Part shown: positions 19,643-28,371 of the stretch, piece after piece
How positions within the stretch are numbered: the stretch's first letter is position 1
Layout of the letters: the number at the start of each line of letters is the position of its first letter
Assembly: GCA_951813625.1 (NCBI GenBank)
Contig: CATOTS010000004.1
Location: forward strand, 1 to 64,000
Direction: 5' to 3'
DNA: 64,000 nucleotides
Source of the DNA: an uncultured Caldilineaceae bacterium
GTDB taxonomy: Bacteria > Chloroflexota > Anaerolineae > Caldilineales > Caldilineaceae
Position numbers and translations under genes: made by a program
Notes under the pieces: model-generated
Told to the model about the DNA's origin: nothing
The model's database searches: none
Seen by the model: only the letters and a program-made list of their open reading frames with translations

Positions 19643-20605
19643 CTAGTCGTAACGGATGCGCGGGTCGGCCCACGCGTAGGACAGGTCGGCCGCCAGATTG
19701 CTCAGGAGCACCAGGATGGCGGTCATCAGCACGCCCCCCATCAGGAGAGGGTAGTCGCGCATCCCGGTGGCGTCAACCATGATCTTGCCGATGCCAGGAT
19801 AGTTAAAGACGGTCTCGATCAGGACGGCGCCGCCAAAAATGCTGGGCATGCGCAGCCCCACAATCGTGATGATCGGCAGCAGGGCGTTGCGCAGGCCGTG
19901 CCGGATGATCACCATGTAGTACGCGAGGCCCTTGGCGCGCGCGGTCGTCATGTAGTCCTGGTGTATCACCTCCAGCAGGCTGGCGCGCGTATAGCGCATC
20001 AGGCTGCCGGTCGTTTCGTAGGCCAGCGCCAGCCCCGGCAGGATGATATGGGCGAGGCGGTTGCCGATGGTCGGTTCCGCGCCCGGCGTGGTGACACCGC
20101 CGGTCGGCAGCAGGTCCAGCCTGATCGCCACCGCGTAGATGAGGAGCAAGGCAAAGAAGAAGCCGGGCACGGCGACGCCGGTGAACGCGATCGTCGTGAG
20201 GACGTTGTCGAGCAACGAATAGGGTTTCAACGCCGACAGGATCCCCAACAGCATGCCGGCGACGGTGGAGACCACGAGCGCCAGCGCCATGATGGGAATA
20301 CTGAGTCCCAGCGCCCGCAACATGACGCTGACGACAGGTGTGTTGAACCAGATCGAGTAGCCCAGGTTGCCCTGAAGCGCTTTGCCCAGCCAGATCAGGT
20401 ATCGCACAGGCACCGGCTTGTTCAGCCCCAGCGCCTCGCGCCGTTCCTCCATCTCCTCCGGGGTCATCTCGCGCAGCTCCTCGGGGTTGATCATAGCCGA
20501 GACCGGATCCCCCGGAGCCAGGGCATAGATGGTGTAGTTGATGACCGACACGCCGAACATCAGCGGGATGATCAGGAGTATGCGGCGCACAACGTACTGT
20601 GACAT
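19643..20605 (-). CDS. Opp/Dpp-type ABC permease, OppB-like
   Basis: A 320-aa inner-membrane permease. It starts with the invariant YVVRRILLIIPLMFGVS and has APGDP near residue 30, a GLNKPVPVRYL segment before the second span, and the signature DYMTTARAKGL. This is the partner of the OppC-like gene that follows 17 bases later. The gap to the upstream binding protein (20606-20708) contains an imperfect hairpin. Imports peptides, nickel or oligosaccharides in known relatives; context here favours glycosides or glycopeptides. Confidence 0.95.
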   Translation of the reverse strand: MSQYVVRRILLIIPLMFGVSVINYTIYALAPGDPVSAMINPEELREMTPEEMEERREALGLNKPVPVRYLIWLGKALQGNLGYSIWFNTPVVSVMLRALGLSIPIMALALVVSTVAGMLLGILSALKPYSLLDNVLTTIAFTGVAVPGFFFALLLIYAVAIRLDLLPTGGVTTPGAEPTIGNRLAHIILPGLALAYETTGSLMRYTRASLLEVIHQDYMTTARAKGLAYYMVIIRHGLRNALLPIITIVGLRMPSIFGGAVLIETVFNYPGIGKIMVDATGMRDYPLLMGGVLMTAILVLLSNLAADLSYAWADPRIRYD

Positions 20606-20647
20606 CGGATTCTACCTGTCTCTCGATTCGACGATGGAGCCGTTCGC

Positions 20648-20692
20648 ACAGCCGCCGCGCCCCCTTGAAGATTCCGGCGCGGGGACGCGGCT
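20648..20692 (-). promoter_or_regulatory. Intercistronic hairpin between OppA- and OppB-like genes
   Basis: CAGCCGC (20648-20654) pairs with GCGGCTG (20686-20692). After a 3-base bulge the stem continues between 20658-20663 and 20680-20685 with one mismatch. The loop is 16 bases. It is less perfect than the other intercistronic hairpins in the window. Confidence 0.45.
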
Positions 20693-20708
20693 GCCGTGCA
20701 TTGCTGAT

Positions 20709-22415
20709 TTACGACTCCACGTAGACGTTGACCCAGTCGATCCAGTCGGTGCGCGGACCGTAGACCGGCACCACGTTGCCGCTCTTGACGGCGTTGTTGA
20801 CGATGTGGATGCCGGGCAGCTGGCTGATTACGCCGTGGCGTTGGAACTCGGCCAGGAACTCCTGCAGCCGCAGCACGGCCTCTTTGATCTCCTCCTCGTC
20901 CTCCATGACCAGGATCTCATTGATCATCTCGATGCCCTCGGTCGTGTCGGGCCCGAAGCGTTCGTAGCTGAGCGCCGGGATGAAGGAGCCGGGCGTCACG
21001 CCCCAGCCGTAGCCGCTGAACTGCGTGTCATAGTCGTAGGGGGGATTGCTGACCACGTTGCTGAACTCGGCGCCGAGGATCTGGTACTCGGTCTGCACGC
21101 CGACGTCGGCGAACATCTCGCTGCACATCGCCAGCAGCGGCTCCCAGGTCGGGCTGATCGACTGCACCGCGTAACGCAGCTTGTAGTCGAAGTCCCAGCC
21201 GCCCTCTTCGAGCAGCTGCCGCGCCTTATCCGGGTTGTACTCGTACCACTTGGCGCAGTCGGGGCTGATGCCGTAGTCGGCGTACTGTACCGGCGCGTAG
21301 AGCGGCGGCACGGTGTCGAAGAAGAAGTCCTTGGCGATCCGTTCGCGGTCGAGCGCGAGGCTCAGGCCCTGGCGGACGCGCATGTCGGCCAGCTCGTAGC
21401 GGAACTGCCAGTAGAATACGACAGCGCTCGGGCCGTGGTTGAGCACCACGTGCAGGTGGTCCATCGCCTTGAAGCGTTCATACTCGGACTGCGGCGTGCG
21501 AATGCCGATGTGGCACTCGCCCTTCTCCAGGGCCGCGGCCATCGCCAGGTGGTCGGTGTAGGGCACGAAGACCAGTTTGTCGAGCTGCGGCGTGCCGCCG
21601 AAGTAGTCGTCGAAGGGTTCGTACTCGACGACCTGATCGGGGATGAAGTTGGTAACGCGGTAGGGCCCCGTGCCGATGCCCTGTTTGAGGGCGTATTCGG
21701 TGCTCTTGAGGCCCTGCTGCCCCTGCTCGTCGACCGCCCACTGTTCCTCCGGGATCGCCCCCAGAAGGTGCTTGGGCATGATCGCCTGGTTGAGGAGCCG
21801 TTCGAGGAACGCAGCGCGGAAAGGCTGCTTCAGCTCGAATACGAAGGTGTAGTCATCGGGCGCGGAGACGCCGGATACCTCGTCCGCCTCGCCCATCGAG
21901 AACTCCTCGAGGCCGACAACCATGTCCTTGAGGTTGCGCACGCCGTTCCACGTTCCCACGTTGGGATGGCCGGTCAGGCGGCCGATGGTGAAGAGCACGT
22001 CGGCCGACGTGAAGGGCTCGCCATCGTGCCACTTGACGTCCTGGCGCAGGTGGAAGGTCGCGGTGTTGCCGTCGAACTCCCAGCTCTCGGCCAGCTCGGG
22101 GAGCCAGGTGGTGTAGTCGGCGCTGATGTTGACCAGGCAGTTGTGCGTCAGGCCGATCAGGTAGTAGCGGCGGTTGCCGGCGTTGTGCTCCATCGCCAGC
22201 AGGTTCTGGTAGCTGGTCTTCTGAGGGTAGCCGAAGACCAGGGTGCCGCCCTTGCGCATCGGCCCAGCATCGGCGCCTTCATCCTCGGCCGGCATGGAAC
22301 CGGTGGCAGGGGCGGCCGCGGGCGTACAGGCTGCCAGCAGTCCGCCGGCCGCGGCCAGCGCCGATCCCTTAAGAAAGTTGCGGCGTGTTACACTGTGTTC
22401 GTCCAAGCGTTGCAT
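20709..22415 (-). CDS. Opp/Dpp-type substrate-binding lipoprotein (family 5)
   Basis: A 568-aa receptor. The leader has a twin-arginine motif (TRRNFLKGS, RR at 11-12) and lipobox Cys30 (LAAC). Family-5 landmarks follow: LAESWEFDGNTATFHLRQDVKWHDGEPFT trimmed to its key parts (LAESWE, FHLRQDVKWHDG), then ADVLFTI and GTGPY near the middle. ATG at 22415 with AGGAGG upstream. It is followed by OppB- and OppC-like permeases and preceded by two sialidase-like genes. The family binds peptides, glycosides or nickel; the hydrolase neighbours favour oligosaccharides or glycoconjugates. Confidence 0.94.
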   Translation of the reverse strand: MQRLDEHSVTRRNFLKGSALAAAGGLLAACTPAAAPATGSMPAEDEGADAGPMRKGGTLVFGYPQKTSYQNLLAMEHNAGNRRYYLIGLTHNCLVNISADYTTWLPELAESWEFDGNTATFHLRQDVKWHDGEPFTSADVLFTIGRLTGHPNVGTWNGVRNLKDMVVGLEEFSMGEADEVSGVSAPDDYTFVFELKQPFRAAFLERLLNQAIMPKHLLGAIPEEQWAVDEQGQQGLKSTEYALKQGIGTGPYRVTNFIPDQVVEYEPFDDYFGGTPQLDKLVFVPYTDHLAMAAALEKGECHIGIRTPQSEYERFKAMDHLHVVLNHGPSAVVFYWQFRYELADMRVRQGLSLALDRERIAKDFFFDTVPPLYAPVQYADYGISPDCAKWYEYNPDKARQLLEEGGWDFDYKLRYAVQSISPTWEPLLAMCSEMFADVGVQTEYQILGAEFSNVVSNPPYDYDTQFSGYGWGVTPGSFIPALSYERFGPDTTEGIEMINEILVMEDEEEIKEAVLRLQEFLAEFQRHGVISQLPGIHIVNNAVKSGNVVPVYGPRTDWIDWVNVYVES

Positions 22416-22630
22416 TGTCTTTCCTCCTGAGTTCTACTGTGATTGCCGTGGTACCTCTATCGAATCAACTCCATCACGCGAATCAGGTGAGTACTGGAAT
22501 GAAAGAGTGACTGCGGCTTCCAGCCGTTTAAGGGCACCCTTTTGTCTGCAAGTTTCGCTCTGGGCGCTATCCTCCTCCTTTCCGAGAACCGGTCTCGCTG
22601 CGGCGTCCGGCCGGGTCGGCGGCCGAACCG

Positions 22631-23881
22631 CTACTGGCGTTCGATATCGATTTCCAACAGGTAGATCCGCTCCCTCTCGAACGGGATCATGCTGTCCGGC
22701 GGCAGCGCGGAGGTGGGATAGCGCTGGAGGATGCGGCTGCGCACCTCGGCGTCGGTCGGCACCGGCATCCAGCCGTACGGGATGCGGTCGTAGACCATCA
22801 GCAAACGGCCCGGCTCCACCTCGAGAATCGACGTGTAGGAGGTCGTCTGGTCCGGCTGGTCGAAGTCGTGGTGGACCGTGCGGTACTGCTCGCGGCTGGT
22901 CGCCTCGAGTCCGTACTTGCCCGGGCTGATATGGTAGGCGGGGTCCATCTCGGCGTTGTGGTGGGCCATCACGTCGAAGGGCACCCACTGTTCGCCGCGC
23001 GGGTCGGTCGACAGCCACAGGAAGAGGCCCGGACGCCCGGTTGAGAGCGCCAACACGCCGTTGCTCATGCGCATGACGTCGGGCAGCACGCTCCACGCCG
23101 GCAGCCGGTCGATCGGCGTCCATGTCTTGCCTTCATCGCTCGAATAGGTGCGCGCCAGCAGCTGATCGCGCCCCCCGCCCATGCGCCCGACGCACATCAG
23201 GTCGCCGTCCTCCAGCCGCACCAGCGAAGACTCGCAGAAGCCCTCGCGCGCGCCGGCGCCGGCCTCCGCCGCGCAGACCGTGGATAGATAGTGCCACGTG
23301 CGCCCTTCGTCCTCGGAGACCATTACCACCGTGCTGTAGCGGTCGTCGCCGTCGAAAGTCAGGTAGGTGGTGCTCATGAACCGCCCGGGTTCCAGCTCGA
23401 TCGTGTGGCGAAAAGGCGACAGCTCAGCCCAACGGGTCCGGCTCTGCACGTCGCGTGGCTTCACGTCACGCGGCAGTCCCTCGATGCGCGTGCCCCACAG
23501 CTCAACGCTGTAGCGCTTGCCGCCCTGTTCAAAACGGCCGTAATTTCCGGCGAAAGTGCGCCACTGGCCCGGCGGATCGGGCTTGTAGGGCTGGTTGGGT
23601 CCGGCCAGAGTGCCGTCCGGCAGCGAGATGTCGAGCCGGCCGCCGAGCCCGGAGACGTCGCAGTGCCGCGCCCACGTGGCCCCGTTGTCCATGGAAAGCG
23701 AGATGCCCGTCACGTTGACCAGATTCTCGCCTGAATCCGGGTTCAGGCTGTAAGCCGCCATCAACTCGCCCGTGGAGAACTGGCGAATGGCGGGATACCA
23801 GCAGAACCCGACCCCTTCGGCAACGACGCGCGGCGTCCCCGCCGTGAACTGAAGGTCTCCTTGCTTGAATTCCTGTGCCAT
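22631..23881 (-). CDS. Sialidase-fold (BNR/Asp-box) protein
   Basis: A 416-aa propeller protein with Asp boxes SMDNGATW (63-70), SEDEGRTW (189-196) and SSDEGKTW (247-254). CWYPAIRQFSTGELMAAY near the N-terminus resembles the first blade of exo-sialidases. It has no signal peptide. GAGGAGG precedes the ATG at 23881. It lies between another sialidase-like gene and the OppA-like receptor, all on one strand with short gaps. The substrate could be a sialic acid or another acidic sugar. Sequence relation to the neighbouring sialidase-like genes is distant, so these are not recent duplicates. Confidence 0.82.
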   Translation of the reverse strand: MAQEFKQGDLQFTAGTPRVVAEGVGFCWYPAIRQFSTGELMAAYSLNPDSGENLVNVTGISLSMDNGATWARHCDVSGLGGRLDISLPDGTLAGPNQPYKPDPPGQWRTFAGNYGRFEQGGKRYSVELWGTRIEGLPRDVKPRDVQSRTRWAELSPFRHTIELEPGRFMSTTYLTFDGDDRYSTVVMVSEDEGRTWHYLSTVCAAEAGAGAREGFCESSLVRLEDGDLMCVGRMGGGRDQLLARTYSSDEGKTWTPIDRLPAWSVLPDVMRMSNGVLALSTGRPGLFLWLSTDPRGEQWVPFDVMAHHNAEMDPAYHISPGKYGLEATSREQYRTVHHDFDQPDQTTSYTSILEVEPGRLLMVYDRIPYGWMPVPTDAEVRSRILQRYPTSALPPDSMIPFERERIYLLEIDIERQ

Positions 23882-23953
23882 GTCGACCTGCCTCCTCTGA
23901 GTCTGTCGATTGGCCAGCTTTGTCCGCGGTGCCGGCCGCTCACCGCTCCCGCG

Positions 23954-25243
23954 CTAGAGATCTCCCCTGACGTGTCTTTCAAGCTGGGCCAGGGTTGGAT
24001 TCTCAGTCGTCGGGTCCTGGCCGCCGTAAAACCAGGACAGCGGAAGAACCTTCAGCCTGTGGCCGCGCGCCTGCTGGCCGGCAATGTCACGCGGGAAGTG
24101 GTTGTACTGAATCAGGACCCGGTCGTCGGCGACAACCACGGCCGGATACGACCACATGCCATATCCCTTCGGCAGCGGTTTGACGTCATCGACGTCGCAA
24201 ACAACGCCGCCGCCCGGCGCGCCGTAAGCCCCTACCGGGCGGACCGGGTAGAGAGGGCCGGGTTCGACATGGGTCTCTTCGTGTAGAGATTCCAGGTTTT
24301 GGAAATGCTCCCAGATGCCGCCCTGATTGCGGCTGATTGCGGTCGACAGCCGCGTGCGGATCAGGCCGCGCTTGATCTCCTGCTCGCTCTGCTGCGTCCA
24401 GACAACGAGCAGATGCCCCGTTCCAGGGAGCTGGCGAATCTGGGCCGGGGCCTGCGTGCCCGCCAGCTGCGTCGGCTCCGGGCGGCTCCAGGTCGTCCCG
24501 TCGTCCTCCGACCAGGCCTGGTACATGCGGCCCAGCCGCGTGCGCAGTGTCATCAGCAGTTTGCCCGGCGCATACTCAACCAGCGACGGCTCGTTGGTCA
24601 GCTCCCAGCGCCCGCCGTACTCCATGATGACGAGCAGCTCGCCGTCGCTGTTCTTCTGCCAGGTCTCGCCTTCGTCATCGCTGTAGATGACATAGCTGGC
24701 GGTGAAGTGGGGGTCGTAGAAATGCGCGCTGGTCGAAACGAAGACGCCATCGGCATATCCGCCGGGAAAGGGCGCGCCCTCCTGGTGGAATCCGCCCTGG
24801 CCGATGCCGAAGTAGACGGGCAGGAGAATGCGGCCCGACTGCGTGCGAATCATCGTGTCGTTGAGCGCGTGCGCGGCCAGCATCCAGTGGTTCATCAGCG
24901 TGAGCGCGGACCACGTGCGGCCCTCGTCCTGCGAGCGCCGGAAGACCATCTGCGACTCGTAGATGCGGTCGGTCCCGGGACGCGTGCGCTTGGTGGCCAT
25001 GCCGATGGCGCCGCCGGAGAGATGCACGAGCGAGGCGTTGTTGAGAGTAAGCGGGTCGCCGTTTTCGTCCAGCCCCGCGTAGGGCTCGCTCCAGGTGAGG
25101 CCCCCGTCGGAGCTGACGGTGAAGTGTGTGCCGTTGGTGAAAAGGATGCGTCCGTCCTCGAGGCGCAGAAAGGCGTTTCCTCGGAACTTTCCGTCGTGGA
25201 AGGCCAGCATCTCTTCAGGTCGCGTCATCGGCACGTTGCTCAC
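23954..25243 (-). CDS. Sialidase-fold (BNR/Asp-box) protein
   Basis: A 429-aa propeller protein with four Asp boxes: SSDGGLTW (44-51), SQDEGRTW (104-111), SDDEGETW (188-195) and SEDDGTTW (245-252). It resembles exo-alpha-sialidases. The RLEDGRILFTNGTHF opening is a typical blade. No leader peptide is seen. Translation appears to start at a GTG (25243) with GGGAGGCGG 4-10 bases upstream. It is the first gene of the leftward block and lies about 320 bases downstream of the promoter at 25568-25596. Confidence 0.83.
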   Translation of the reverse strand: MSNVPMTRPEEMLAFHDGKFRGNAFLRLEDGRILFTNGTHFTVSSDGGLTWSEPYAGLDENGDPLTLNNASLVHLSGGAIGMATKRTRPGTDRIYESQMVFRRSQDEGRTWSALTLMNHWMLAAHALNDTMIRTQSGRILLPVYFGIGQGGFHQEGAPFPGGYADGVFVSTSAHFYDPHFTASYVIYSDDEGETWQKNSDGELLVIMEYGGRWELTNEPSLVEYAPGKLLMTLRTRLGRMYQAWSEDDGTTWSRPEPTQLAGTQAPAQIRQLPGTGHLLVVWTQQSEQEIKRGLIRTRLSTAISRNQGGIWEHFQNLESLHEETHVEPGPLYPVRPVGAYGAPGGGVVCDVDDVKPLPKGYGMWSYPAVVVADDRVLIQYNHFPRDIAGQQARGHRLKVLPLSWFYGGQDPTTENPTLAQLERHVRGDL

Positions 25244-25567
25244 GTCCGCCTCCCTTATCGAATGCCTGCTCTCGGTATCGCCGGCTGTCTCTGAATTTGC
25301 CGGGGTGCAACTGCTGGTCGCAGCATTTTTGGCCCGGTTGACGGGCTATCTTCAGTTTTCTCGAGGTGTAGTCTTCAGTGTGAAAAGAGGTATCTCAGGC
25401 CGCGAAATCCGGGTAAGTTTCCCTACTCTGCGGGGGTAATACGCTGGCCTTGGCCCAAGCGGCAGTTGTTGAAGTTTGAGAGAACTGCCCGGCCGTTTGT
25501 CGATAATCGCCCCCTTTTCTCGGCTTAAACCTGTTGTGCCTGCAGTCATGCCCGCTATGCTGCGGAC

Positions 25568-25596
25568 TTTATAGCATATTGGAGTGTCCTCGTCAA
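25568..25596 (-). promoter_or_regulatory. Sigma-70-like promoter for the sialidase/Opp operon
   Basis: On the minus strand, TTGACG (25591-25596), a 17-base spacer and TATAAA (25568-25573). It would give a leader of about 320 bases before the GTG at 25243, long enough for regulation in the untranslated region. No specific riboswitch was recognised. Confidence 0.7.
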
Positions 25597-26072
25597 AGGG
25601 AAGAATTTTGTCCTGATTGCCATCGCCGACGGGATGAATTGTTGGGCCAGAGCATCCCTGAACGCCATCTCTCCCTTTCGGCAGTGGAGAGTCTCATCAC
25701 CTTTTACTGACCGCTCGCCACGATCTCCGCCCTCATGTCATTTGGCGCCCACGGCAATAAATTCTGCCATGTAGGACAATTGGTTAAGCAGCCATGCTCA
25801 CGGTTTGCTTGAACCGGAGCAGTCCAAACGGCATTGTATCTTCACAGGCCGCCACGCCGCCATTGTTCAGCTAGGCCTTCGTTTTCTCGATCAGCTTGTC
25901 GTCCCTTAAAGCGATTGTGTAACTACCAAGCCACATACAGCATCTGTCTCGACCAGTCTTCCATTCCCGCCGCCATTCAGATTATCTGACTGCGTATACA
26001 GTTGGCCGCCACCGCGTTGGATAAGCCGCACTGCAGGAATGACGACGTACCGTCGGTGAGCGATGGTTTTGG
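25597..26072. other. Intergenic stretch with nothing recognised
   Basis: No credible reading frame, RNA gene or repeat was seen between the promoter at 25568-25596 and the hairpin repeat at 26073. Confidence 0.5.
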
Positions 26073-26129
26073 AGGGGGGCGTTGCGGGGGGAGTCCCCCC
26101 GCACAAGGGAGGGCCGCAGGCCCGACCGT
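26073..26129. repeat. Dispersed double-hairpin repeat, copy 2 of 4
   Basis: Same core as at 11340-11396: TGCGGGGGG / CCCCCCGCA at 26083-26103 with a 3-base loop, then GGGCC-GCA-GGCCC. It lies about 100 bases from the 3' end of the decayed ferritin-like gene. Confidence 0.88.
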
Positions 26130-26233
26130 CCCAAAAGCAAGGAGAAAGTAAAGCGGAGTGAGGAGAGAGAAAACACCTTCGCTCACCTCATTCAGGGTCA
26201 CAGACTGATTGCGGCTGAGTAGTTACGCGATTG

Positions 26234-26600
26234 TTAGAAATCATCCCGCCAATCAGCCCTGGCCCGCTTCTTGTCCTCTTCCCTTATCGTGTCGTATCGC
26301 TGATACACTTCCTCAAAGACTTGGTCCATCTCTTCATGCGAGGAGAAAGCGGGGGTCAGCCATTTGCGGGCAATCTGTGCATGCAGGACCTCATCTGCCC
26401 AATCAAAACTATGGAACGTGATGGAGAGGGCCTCTCGCCTCTTGAGCTACTTCGTATTGGTGTCTCTTGCGGGGCGGGAAGCATTGCGCAGATTGGCAAT
26501 ACGGTGGTTAACGTTGAGCAATTGCTCAGCGCAATTCACGTTCAGTCGCTCTGTATAGGGGAGACGGCAAAATGCGCCCAAGCGGTTGCAAGATTTCACG
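26234..26600 (-). pseudogene. Decayed ferritin-like gene (relative of 2591-3922)
   Basis: From 26428 down to a stop at 26234-26236, the minus strand reads 64 residues starting LSITFHSFDWADEVLHAQ and ending RADWRDDF. It aligns without gaps to the C-terminus of the ferritin-like protein at 2591-3922 (LSITFQDYDWADEVLHAQ there). Upstream, the frame is lost to stops and shifts, but fragments resembling the preceding region can be traced to about 26600. No start or full N-terminal part remains. It is a degraded paralogue, or the remnant of a second ferritin-like gene. Confidence 0.8.
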
Positions 26601-26766
26601 GACAGGTCGCCATGGCCGCCTTTTTTCAGCAAGACCGGTAAGCTACCTGGCCCCGTCAGCAACCATCCTTACACCTGCTGAGGAATGTCAGCGAAAGTAG
26701 CCAGTATAGAACATCCAGATGGCGGCTGGCCGGATTTCGGCAAGGACAGGTTGATTGCCTATCCTG

Positions 26767-27999
26767 TCAGGCCCAGCTGGCGATGAAAGCCTCGACGTCG
26801 AAGTTTTCGGGCATCTCGTAAACGCGATACCTGGTCGGATTCGCCTGCGTGCCGGCCACCATCTGGTCGGCGTCGGCCTGCAGTCTGGCGTCAAGCACGG
26901 CGAAACGCTGCCACAGCTGTTCAAATTCAGCCGGCGTGAAACGGCGCGCCACGTCTTCGTAGAGGTGGCGGGTGAGCGGGGCGACCAGTTGCGCCTGCTC
27001 TTCGGCCGTCTGGCCGGCGAATTCAGGCCGGGTGAAGGCGTGCAGAATCTGCGCCTCTTTGCACAGGATGGTTGCGCATACCATACGCCCCTTTTCGCCG
27101 GGATGCAGCGCGGCCAGCCCCGCGCGGAAGCCGTCCGCGTCGCGGTTGAGCATGGCGCGGTAGATCGCCTCGATCAGATCGTGCTCGCGGTTGATTGCGC
27201 GCGCCCAGTTTTGGAACGGCTCGCGCAGGTCGGGCGGCAGCCTGGAGATGAAATCCAGGCTCCACCACAGATGGAAGTAGCGGTATAACGGTCCGTTGTA
27301 CGACTGGTAGCCTATGTGAATCGTGCGGCGCAGCTTACTGCTGTAGTTGCTTCCCCAGTGCAGGATGAAATTGGTATAGACCACGCCGTCACCAGCGCGG
27401 AGTTTGACTGGAATGCCGCCGGGCAGCGGCGCGCGGTCGTCTTTCTGCAGCTGGCGGTTTTCCGCCTCGGTGTTGGCGCGGCGGTGGCTGCCGGGGATTA
27501 CCCAAAGCACATCGTCGTCGTAGAGCGGGATGTTCCACTGTACATAGCCTGGACCATTCTCCATCATGTCATGGTGCAGCCCCTCAAGCGGTGCGTCGCT
27601 GTCCGCGCCCGTGTCGCGGTGCCAGCGGGCAGGCCCGTGATCGCGCACCGGGCTGCACATGAGCATCATTTGGTGGAGCCCTACCTCCGAGCCCCGTATC
27701 AGTTGCTTGCTGACGCCGTGCGTGTTCTCGTGCAAACAGAAGGCGACGGTATCGGCGGTGGCCTCGTCGACGAGATTGTTATAAGTCAACCGCGGCTGCG
27801 GCGCGGTCTCCCATACGCTGCCGGGCAGGTTGTCCCGCCGCCGTTCCTCCTCCCAAATTACTTTCTGCCGCTCGACCAGGACTTCGAAGCTGTTGCGGAG
27901 CTGCCCCAAGAGCGCGGGCGGAATGACATTGCGCAGGACGATATAACCGTCGTCCAAAATCTGCTGCGGGTCGACCCGGATCCCACCGTCTGTAGACAT
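26767..27999 (-). CDS. Phytanoyl-CoA dioxygenase (PhyH) family oxygenase
   Basis: A Fe(II)/2-oxoglutarate oxygenase of about 410 aa, longer than the other two in the window because of a helical C-terminal extension of roughly 170 residues. The iron ligands are H127 and D129 in RWHRDTGAD and H214 in ILHWGSNYS. R224/R225 are candidates for the 2-oxoglutarate salt bridge. I chose the ATG at 27999 (MSTDGGIRVD) because GGAGG lies 6-10 bases upstream; a longer frame to 28029 lacks support. It is transcribed divergently from the sugar transporter at 28372, and its promoter region carries three 16-bp repeats. Confidence 0.9.
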   Translation of the reverse strand: MSTDGGIRVDPQQILDDGYIVLRNVIPPALLGQLRNSFEVLVERQKVIWEEERRRDNLPGSVWETAPQPRLTYNNLVDEATADTVAFCLHENTHGVSKQLIRGSEVGLHQMMLMCSPVRDHGPARWHRDTGADSDAPLEGLHHDMMENGPGYVQWNIPLYDDDVLWVIPGSHRRANTEAENRQLQKDDRAPLPGGIPVKLRAGDGVVYTNFILHWGSNYSSKLRRTIHIGYQSYNGPLYRYFHLWWSLDFISRLPPDLREPFQNWARAINREHDLIEAIYRAMLNRDADGFRAGLAALHPGEKGRMVCATILCKEAQILHAFTRPEFAGQTAEEQAQLVAPLTRHLYEDVARRFTPAEFEQLWQRFAVLDARLQADADQMVAGTQANPTRYRVYEMPENFDVEAFIASWA

Positions 28000-28056
28000 G
28001 GAAAACCTCCGTTTGTTCGGATGCGTCACGGGTTCGGCTCTGGCGGCCGCTACGGC

Positions 28057-28104
28057 AATATGCTAGCACTGTAATATGTTAGCACTGTAATATGCTAGCA
28101 CTGC
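28057..28104. promoter_or_regulatory. Three 16-bp direct repeats with a palindromic core, putative operator
   Basis: Units at 28057-28072, 28073-28088 and 28089-28104 read aatatgctagcactgt with single-base differences. The outer two contain the palindrome TGCTAGCA. They sit 58 bases upstream of the dioxygenase ATG, overlap its predicted -10, and lie 46 bases from the -35 of the divergent promoter. Likely a binding site for an unknown regulator; none is encoded nearby. Confidence 0.65.
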
Positions 28105-28121
28105 GGCGACGGGTTGGTCAA
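28092..28121 (-). promoter_or_regulatory. Promoter candidate for the dioxygenase gene
   Basis: On the minus strand, TTGACC (28116-28121), an 18-base spacer and TAGCAT (28092-28097). The -10 lies within the third 16-bp repeat, so regulator binding there would affect it directly. Confidence 0.45.
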
Positions 28122-28149
28122 CAGGGGCAGAAGGGCCCGAAAAAGGGCT

Positions 28150-28178
28150 TTGACGCGTGGAAGAAAACTTTATATAAT
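28150..28178 (+). promoter_or_regulatory. Strong sigma-70-like promoter for the transporter operon
   Basis: TTGACG (28150-28155), a 17-base spacer and a perfect TATAAT (28173-28178). Transcription should start near 28185, leaving a leader of about 187 bases before the ATG at 28372. Confidence 0.8.
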
Positions 28179-28371
28179 GCCAGAGGCCCAGCATCAGAGA
28201 GGAATATTGAGAATTGCGATGGCGCCCGGAGCATTCATGGCTAACGCCGATAGCGGCACTTCGTAGGTTTCACGGCTGCCGGATTGTCGCTAGCGGTTGG
28301 CAATGGTTTCTTGATGTGGTTTTAAAGTACCGTTCTGTTTCCAGCACCACAGGTGCGTAAGGAGAAAGACC

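Noticed and set aside
20538..22430. 630-codon rightward frame opposite the OppA-like gene
   Set aside because: Composition is dominated by Val, Gly, Asp and His as expected for an antisense frame; the minus strand has a complete lipoprotein receptor.
28057..28104. Possible CRISPR array
   Set aside because: Three 16-bp units directly adjacent without spacers; better explained as operator-like direct repeats.
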